The position numbers and the translations under genes are program-made. Source: Clostridia bacterium (GTDB lineage: Bacteria > Bacillota > Clostridia > Oscillospirales > CAG-272). Taken from it: a DNA stretch of 36,281 nucleotides. Positions 32,479 to 36,281 of the stretch are shown in pieces (positions within the stretch are counted from its first letter, which is position 1; the number at the start of each line of letters is the position of its first letter). Location: assembly GCA_017407225.1 (NCBI GenBank), contig JAFQWY010000284.1, positions 1 to 36,281 on the forward strand. Reading direction: 5' to 3'. Below the pieces are notes generated by a model. That model did no database searches, had not been told where the DNA came from, and saw only the letters and a list, made by a program, of their open reading frames with translations.

Positions 32479-32506
32479 ATTATAGCAAATTCACGGGGAT
32501 TGTCAA
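32479..32506 (-). promoter_or_regulatory. Promoter of the alpha-mannoside operon
   Basis: On the minus strand TTGACA (32506-32501) and TATAAT (32484-32479) are perfect boxes 16 bp apart. A second TTGACA follows the -10 within a few bases. The leader to the GH38 start is about 50 nt. Confidence 0.82.
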
Positions 32507-32538
32507 GGGGATTTTGTTCATTCGGCGGAATTTTGCCC

Positions 32539-32567
32539 TTGATTCCCGTCATATGGTGTGCTATAAT
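32539..32567 (+). promoter_or_regulatory. Promoter of the EamA transporter gene
   Basis: TTGATT (32539-32544) and TATAAT (32562-32567) are 17 bp apart. The start codon is about 32 nt past the expected transcription start. Confidence 0.72.
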
Positions 32568-32605
32568 AGATCAACAACAATTTTTCGGCAAATCAGGTGT
32601 TTATT

Positions 32606-33481
32606 ATGAATCAGGAAAACAAAGCCCGGCTTCTGCTGGCGCTTTCCATGGGCATTTTCGGCACACTGGCACCCTTTGTGCGGAACATTTCCGTCTCCTC
32701 CGCCGAGCTTGCCCTGTACCGTGCGGCACTGGCATCCGTCCTCATCGGCGGCTGGCTTCTGCTGGCGGGCAGAAAAATCCCATTTGACAAAATCAGGAAA
32801 TCCATTCCCCTGCTGCTGTTCTCGGGTGTGGCCATGGGGATCAACTGGATCCTTCTGTTTGAAGCGTACAAGTACACCACCGTTTCCGCGGCCACTCTGA
32901 GCTACTACTTCGCTCCCTGCATCGTCACGGCGGTCTGTCCCATCCTGTTCCGGGAAAAGCTGACAGCAAAGCAGATCGTCTGCTTCCTTATGTCCACGGT
33001 GGGCATCGTTCTCATCACCGGAACCGTCAGCATCAGCGGCAGCGGCACCGATCTGATCGGAATTCTCTTCGGGCTGGGCGCGGCCGTGTTCTATGCCGCA
33101 GTGGTTCTGCTGAACAAATTCATCCGGGATGTGGACGGCATCCACCGCACGCTCCTGCAGTTTCTGGCAGCCGTGGTGACCCTGATCCCCTATGTGGCAC
33201 TGACGGGAGGCGTGACGCTCGGATCCATGGACGGCATGGGCTGGATCTGTCTGCTGATCGTTGGTCTGGTTCACACGGGCGTGACCTACTGTATGTACTT
33301 CACTTCCCTGCGCCACCTGCCCGGTCAGGAAGCGGCCATTCTCAGCTACATCGATCCGCTGACCGCCGTGCTGATCTCCGTCACGGTGCTTGGTGAGACC
33401 ATAACCGCTCCCCAGATCATCGGCGGCGTGCTGATTCTGGGATTCACCCTGTGGAACGAAATCCCGGCAAAAAAGAAATAG
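32606..33481 (+). CDS. EamA/DMT-superfamily transporter
   Basis: This 291-residue membrane protein has ten hydrophobic helices made of two EamA repeats. The second repeat begins near SGTDLIGILFGLGAAVFYAAVVL, and the end carries LSYIDPLTAVLISVTVLGET, a family hallmark, with LSYYFAPCIV as the matching part of the first repeat. Members export amino acids or other metabolites; the substrate cannot be read. The start at 32606 has CAGGTG upstream; a GTG at 32597 is in frame but has no site of its own. It is a single gene with its own promoter and terminator, divergent from the mannoside operon. Confidence 0.92.
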   Translation: MNQENKARLLLALSMGIFGTLAPFVRNISVSSAELALYRAALASVLIGGWLLLAGRKIPFDKIRKSIPLLLFSGVAMGINWILLFEAYKYTTVSAATLSYYFAPCIVTAVCPILFREKLTAKQIVCFLMSTVGIVLITGTVSISGSGTDLIGILFGLGAAVFYAAVVLLNKFIRDVDGIHRTLLQFLAAVVTLIPYVALTGGVTLGSMDGMGWICLLIVGLVHTGVTYCMYFTSLRHLPGQEAAILSYIDPLTAVLISVTVLGETITAPQIIGGVLILGFTLWNEIPAKKK

Positions 33482-33482
33482 A

Positions 33483-33523
33483 AAAAGGCACATTCGCCCG
33501 GTGAACCGGTGAGTGTGCCTTTT
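33483..33523. terminator. Bidirectional intrinsic terminator
   Basis: AAAAGGCACA (33483-33492) pairs perfectly with TGTGCCTTTT (33514-33523). It ends the EamA gene and the converging pyr genes. Confidence 0.88.
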
Positions 33524-33532
33524 GTGTCGGGT

Positions 33533-34624
33533 TTACAGCTTCATCTTGTTTTCGCAGTAGTGGCAGCGTGCGGTTCCCGCTTCCGCTTCACTTACTTCGA
33601 ACAACTGATCAAGCTCCTGCTCCACAGTGGTGATGCATCTGGGATTGTCACATACCAGCTTGTTTTCCAGCAGATGGCTGAGATCTTCTTCGTGAAGAAC
33701 AGGATCCTTCTCTGCCTCTTCCAGAAGCTTGAGAATCAGTGCCATGCGGATGTACTTTCCGTTGAGAACCTGCTTGAAATAGCACGCACGGGGATCCTTG
33801 TCCACCTTGATGCTGATTTCGTTGACGCGCGGCAGAGGATGGAGAATGCACATATCGGACTTTGCGTTCTTCAGCTTTTCGGGAGTGAGAACGTAGCTGT
33901 CCTTCAGGCGTTCGTATTCTTCCTGGCTTTCGAAGCGTTCGCCCTGGATTCTGGTCATGTAGAGAACGTCCAGATTGGGGAGAACGTCTTCCAGAGATTC
34001 GGTGCCAACGTAGGGAACTCCGTTCTTTCTCATGATATCCTTGCGGACATAGCTGGGAAGCATCAGTTCCAGAGGAGAGATGAGAACCACGCGGATGCCG
34101 GTGTAGCGGGACAGGGCGGTAATCAGGGAGTGAACGGTGCGTCCATACTTCAGGTCGCCGCAGAAACCGATGGTAAGATCGTTCAGACGACCTTTTTCGC
34201 GGTAAATGGTCAGAAGGTCGGTGAGGGTCTGGGTGGGATGTGCGTGGCCGCCGTCGCCCGCGTTGATCACGGGGATGGTCGCATTGCGGGACGCCACATA
34301 GGGTGCGCCTTCCTTGGGATGACGCATGGCGATGATATCCGCATAGCAGCTGATTACCTTCGCGGTGTCGGCAACGCTTTCACCCTTGGATGCGGAAGAG
34401 CTTGCCGCCAGGGAGAATCCCAGGCAGGATCCGCCCAGTTCCAGCATAGCCGCTTCAAAGCTCAGTCTGGTTCTGGTGGAAGGCTCGAAGAACAGGGTTG
34501 CCAGCTTCTTGCCCCTGCACTTTTCGGAATACTTACCGGGATTATCAATAATATCCATGGCCGTCCGGATCAGCTCATCGATTTCAGCCGTGGAAAGATC
34601 CGGAATATCAATTAAACTTCTCAT
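33533..34624 (-). CDS. pyrB: Aspartate carbamoyltransferase fused to a PyrI-type zinc domain
   Basis: This 363-residue protein makes carbamoyl-aspartate, the first committed step of UMP synthesis. The catalytic chain is complete: FEPSTRTR (46-53), SSSASKGES with the lysine of the active-site loop (76-83), [10 protein letters not shown] (123-132) and HPLPR (262-266). The usual chain ends near residue 305. Here about 55 more residues follow with C325, C330, C354 and C357, spaced X4-X23-X2 exactly as in the zinc domain of the E. coli regulatory chain PyrI. The PyrI nucleotide-binding domain is absent. I start at 34624 (AAAGGCGG 6 nt upstream, family N-terminus [11 protein letters not shown]); an ATG at 34648 is also in frame. 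Confidence 0.93.
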   Translation of the reverse strand: MRSLIDIPDLSTAEIDELIRTAMDIIDNPGKYSEKCRGKKLATLFFEPSTRTRLSFEAAMLELGGSCLGFSLAASSSASKGESVADTAKVISCYADIIAMRHPKEGAPYVASRNATIPVINAGDGGHAHPTQTLTDLLTIYREKGRLNDLTIGFCGDLKYGRTVHSLITALSRYTGIRVVLISPLELMLPSYVRKDIMRKNGVPYVGTESLEDVLPNLDVLYMTRIQGERFESQEEYERLKDSYVLTPEKLKNAKSDMCILHPLPRVNEISIKVDKDPRACYFKQVLNGKYIRMALILKLLEEAEKDPVLHEEDLSHLLENKLVCDNPRCITTVEQELDQLFEVSEAEAGTARCHYCENKMKL

Positions 34625-34644
34625 ATTTTGCCGCCTTTCTTCAG

Positions 34645-34728
34645 TCATTTACTCTGGTTTACGCTTACAATATGTTCATAGCCCGGAACGCTCCGCACAG
34701 ACAACAAGTCCGTGGGACAAATGGACAT
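34645..34728 (-). CDS. Possible small ORF in the pyrF-pyrB spacer
   Basis: An ATG at 34728 (or 34740, in frame) opens a 27-codon frame ([20 protein letters not shown], then VSVNQSK). It ends in TGA, which overlaps the upstream in-frame pyrB ATG at 34648 as ATGA. There is no good ribosome site. Its codons (TTG TTG TCT) differ from the neighbours' preference for CTG and TCC. It could be a pyr leader peptide or noncoding spacer; the overlap with pyrB is the only positive sign. Confidence 0.25.
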   Translation of the reverse strand: MSICPTDLLSVRSVPGYEHIVSVNQSK

Positions 34729-34769
34729 CCTGAACGGCATGCCCACGGGTCTGAATCCCGCTCAGCGGG
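34710..34769 (-). promoter_or_regulatory. Stem-loops in the pyrF-pyrB spacer
   Basis: Right after the pyrF stop the minus strand has CCCGC/GCGGG around TGA (34769-34757), then CCGTGGG (34748-34742) pairing with CCCACGG (34716-34710) over a 25-nt loop holding two ATGs. No T-run follows, so these are not plain terminators. They may process the mRNA or control pyrB. Confidence 0.4.
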
Positions 34770-35468
34770 TCAGTCGCAGAATTCGGATACGCAGCGCTTG
34801 TATGCGGCTACCGGATCTTCAGCGGCAGTGATGGGACGGCCTACTACGATGTAGTCGGAGCCGATCTTCTTCGCTTCTGCGGGAGTCATAACGCGCTTCT
34901 GGTCGCCGATGTCGCCGTCAGCAAAACGAACGCCGGGAGTTACGGTTACAAAGTCCTTACCGCAGCGGTTGTGAACAGCTTCCGCTTCCAGGGGAGAGCA
35001 TACAACGCCGTCCAGACCGGACTTCTTTGCGTTTGCGGCGTAGTGCATGACAACTTCAGCGATGTTTTCCTTGATGAGAAGGTCGTTTTCCATGGTTTCC
35101 TGGTCGGTTGAGGTCAGCTGGGTTACAGCGATCAGCAGAGGACGGGTGCCGTCGGGTCTGGTCAGGCCTTCGATTGCGGCTTCCATCATACGGCAGGTAC
35201 CGGCTGCGTGGAGATTGCACATATCAACGTCCAGACGGGACAGAACTGCCATGGATTTCTTCACGGTGTTCGGAATGTCGTGGAGCTTCAGGTCAAGGAA
35301 AATCTTGTGGCCTCTTGCCTTGATTTCACGGACGATTGCGGGACCTTCCGCGTAGTACAGTTCCATACCGATCTTCACATAGGGCTTTACGTCGGTGAAC
35401 TTGTCGAGGAATGCAAATACCTGCTCTGCGGATGCAAAGTCACAGGCGATGATTACGTCTCTTCCCAT
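34770..35468 (-). CDS. pyrF: Orotidine 5'-phosphate decarboxylase
   Basis: This 232-residue cytoplasmic TIM-barrel enzyme turns OMP into UMP, the last step of the pathway. The catalytic D-K-x-x-D array is in [13 protein letters not shown], the first strand holds ACDFAS, and the phosphate-binding end has [11 protein letters not shown] and [10 protein letters not shown]. Length is normal. The start codon overlaps the pyrD stop by one base (TAATG), and GGAGG lies upstream inside pyrD, so translation is coupled. The downstream gene pyrB follows after a structured spacer of about 120 nt. Confidence 0.95.
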   Translation of the reverse strand: MGRDVIIACDFASAEQVFAFLDKFTDVKPYVKIGMELYYAEGPAIVREIKARGHKIFLDLKLHDIPNTVKKSMAVLSRLDVDMCNLHAAGTCRMMEAAIEGLTRPDGTRPLLIAVTQLTSTDQETMENDLLIKENIAEVVMHYAANAKKSGLDGVVCSPLEAEAVHNRCGKDFVTVTPGVRFADGDIGDQKRVMTPAEAKKIGSDYIVVGRPITAAEDPVAAYKRCVSEFCD

Positions 35469-36280
35469 TATTTTCTGCCTCCAATAATATCTGTAAGATT
35501 TTCGATTCTGTATTTTTCCATGACTGCGGGGAGCTGTTCGATAATGTCCCGGCAGACGAAGGGGTTCACGAGGTTTGCGGCGCCGATTTCAACTGCGCAG
35601 GCGCCTGCCATCATCATTTCGATGACATCTTCGGCGGTGGTGATGCCGCCCATGCCCACAACGGGGATTTCAACTGCGTGCGCTACGTCCCAGACACAGC
35701 GGACCGCTACCGGGAAAATTGCACTGCCGGAGTAACCGCCGGTACGGTTTGCCAGAAGGGGCTTGCCGGTTCTGAGATTCATGCGCATACCCAGCAGAGT
35801 GTTGATGAGGCTGATGCCGTCCGCGCCCGCCTTTTCACAGGCTACGGCGATTTCGGCGATATTGCCCACGTTGGGGGACAGCTTCATGATGACGGGCTTT
35901 TTGGTAACTTCCTTGACGGCACGGGTCACTTCCGCAGCCGCTTCGGGAGAAGTGCCGAAGGACATGCCGCCGCCGTGTACATTGGGACAGCTGATATTCA
36001 CTTCCAGCCAGCCCACCTGATCGCATTTGTCCAGCATTTCGGAAGTGTAGGCATAGTCTTCGATGCAGAAGCCGCTGACGTTTGCCATGACGGGCTTATT
36101 AAACACCTTTTTGAGCTTCGGAAGCTCATCGCTCATTACCTTTTCCACGCCGGGATTCTGCAGTCCGACGGCGTTTATCATGCCCGAGGTACATTCTACG
36201 ATTCTCGGCGTAGGATTGCCGAATCGCGCATCCTTCGTCGTACCCTTGAAGGAGAAGGTGCCAAGGCAATTTATGTCGTA
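35468..36280 (-). CDS. pyrD: Dihydroorotate dehydrogenase (class 1B type), N-terminus cut off
   Basis: The frame runs off the right edge, so the start and about 30-40 residues are missing. The visible part has [23 protein letters not shown], the active-site cysteine segment [31 protein letters not shown] and the FMN-phosphate site [27 protein letters not shown] followed by a GG segment fits the NAD-linked class 1B enzyme, which needs the electron-transfer subunit PyrK; pyrK would be expected just upstream, outside the window. It oxidises dihydroorotate to orotate with FMN. Its stop overlaps the pyrF start. Confidence 0.95.
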   Translation of the reverse strand, partial: YDINCLGTFSFKGTTKDARFGNPTPRIVECTSGMINAVGLQNPGVEKVMSDELPKLKKVFNKPVMANVSGFCIEDYAYTSEMLDKCDQVGWLEVNISCPNVHGGGMSFGTSPEAAAEVTRAVKEVTKKPVIMKLSPNVGNIAEIAVACEKAGADGISLINTLLGMRMNLRTGKPLLANRTGGYSGSAIFPVAVRCVWDVAHAVEIPVVGMGGITTAEDVIEMMMAGACAVEIGAANLVNPFVCRDIIEQLPAVMEKYRIENLTDIIGGRK

Positions 36281-36281
36281 A

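Noticed and set aside
32421-32552. N-terminal extension of the second GH38 enzyme
   Set aside because: The extension would pass through a near-perfect TTGACA/TATAAT promoter. The family N-terminus begins at 32420.
1-36281. CRISPR arrays, insertion sequences, prophage, toxin-antitoxin or defence genes, tRNA and rRNA
   Set aside because: Looked for and not seen. There are no regularly spaced repeats, transposase or integrase motifs, or cloverleaf-like sequences; nearly all of the window is covered by metabolic, transport and wall genes.

Overview
This window reads as chromosomal DNA from a member of the Bacillota, most likely a Clostridia/Oscillospirales-type gut anaerobe. The evidence is moderately GC-rich genes separated by AT-rich spacers, near-consensus TTGACA/TATAAT promoters, AGGAGG-type ribosome sites, a TTG start, Hsp33, a MetNIQ importer and much host- or plant-glycan metabolism. 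The assignment is inference; no rRNA or other marker gene is present. I see no tRNA, rRNA, CRISPR array, insertion sequence or prophage.

Layout. (1) 1-4413, plus strand: a tight cell-wall cassette of asparagine synthase (5' end cut off), a D-aspartate ligase-like ATP-grasp enzyme, aspartate racemase and MurE, closed by a two-way terminator. Together they could make D-Asp, attach it to the peptidoglycan stem and perhaps amidate it. (2) 4422-7251, minus: Hsp33, a ThyX-like protein without its catalytic motif, and a cation diffusion facilitator. (3) 7248-10131: a LysR regulator divergent from a split chromate-transporter pair, with overlapping promoters, then an HD-domain phosphohydrolase. (4) 10187-13507, plus: DUF4358-like lipoprotein, MBOAT acyltransferase and DHHW/AlgX-like protein, a cell-surface O-acylation module; the MBOAT gene carries an odd in-frame insert. 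(5) 13515-21389, minus: a probable eight-gene operon for amino-sugar glycan catabolism (uncharacterised GH-like protein, NagB variant, two Gfo/Idh/MocA oxidoreductases, NagA, thioredoxin, aldo/keto reductase, GH43). (6) 21436-22940, minus: a MATE exporter. (7) 22959-25828, plus: metNIQ methionine importer behind a 210-nt structured leader with a terminator, a candidate antiterminator and a small ORF. (8) 25783-32506, minus: an alpha-mannoside operon (two GH38 enzymes, a ROK kinase lacking the zinc cysteines, a SIS isomerase). (9) 32539-33523, plus: an EamA transporter. (10) 33483-36280, minus: pyrD (cut off), pyrF, a structured spacer with a small ORF, and pyrB fused to the zinc domain normally found on PyrI.

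Best leads for new biology: the met leader RNA (no known riboswitch core that I recognise), the uncharacterised 585-residue GH-like protein in the amino-sugar operon, the PyrB-zinc-domain fusion without an allosteric domain, the Lys-type MurE/D-Asp bridge cassette, the coding insert in the MBOAT gene, and the ThyX-like protein that has lost its signature.
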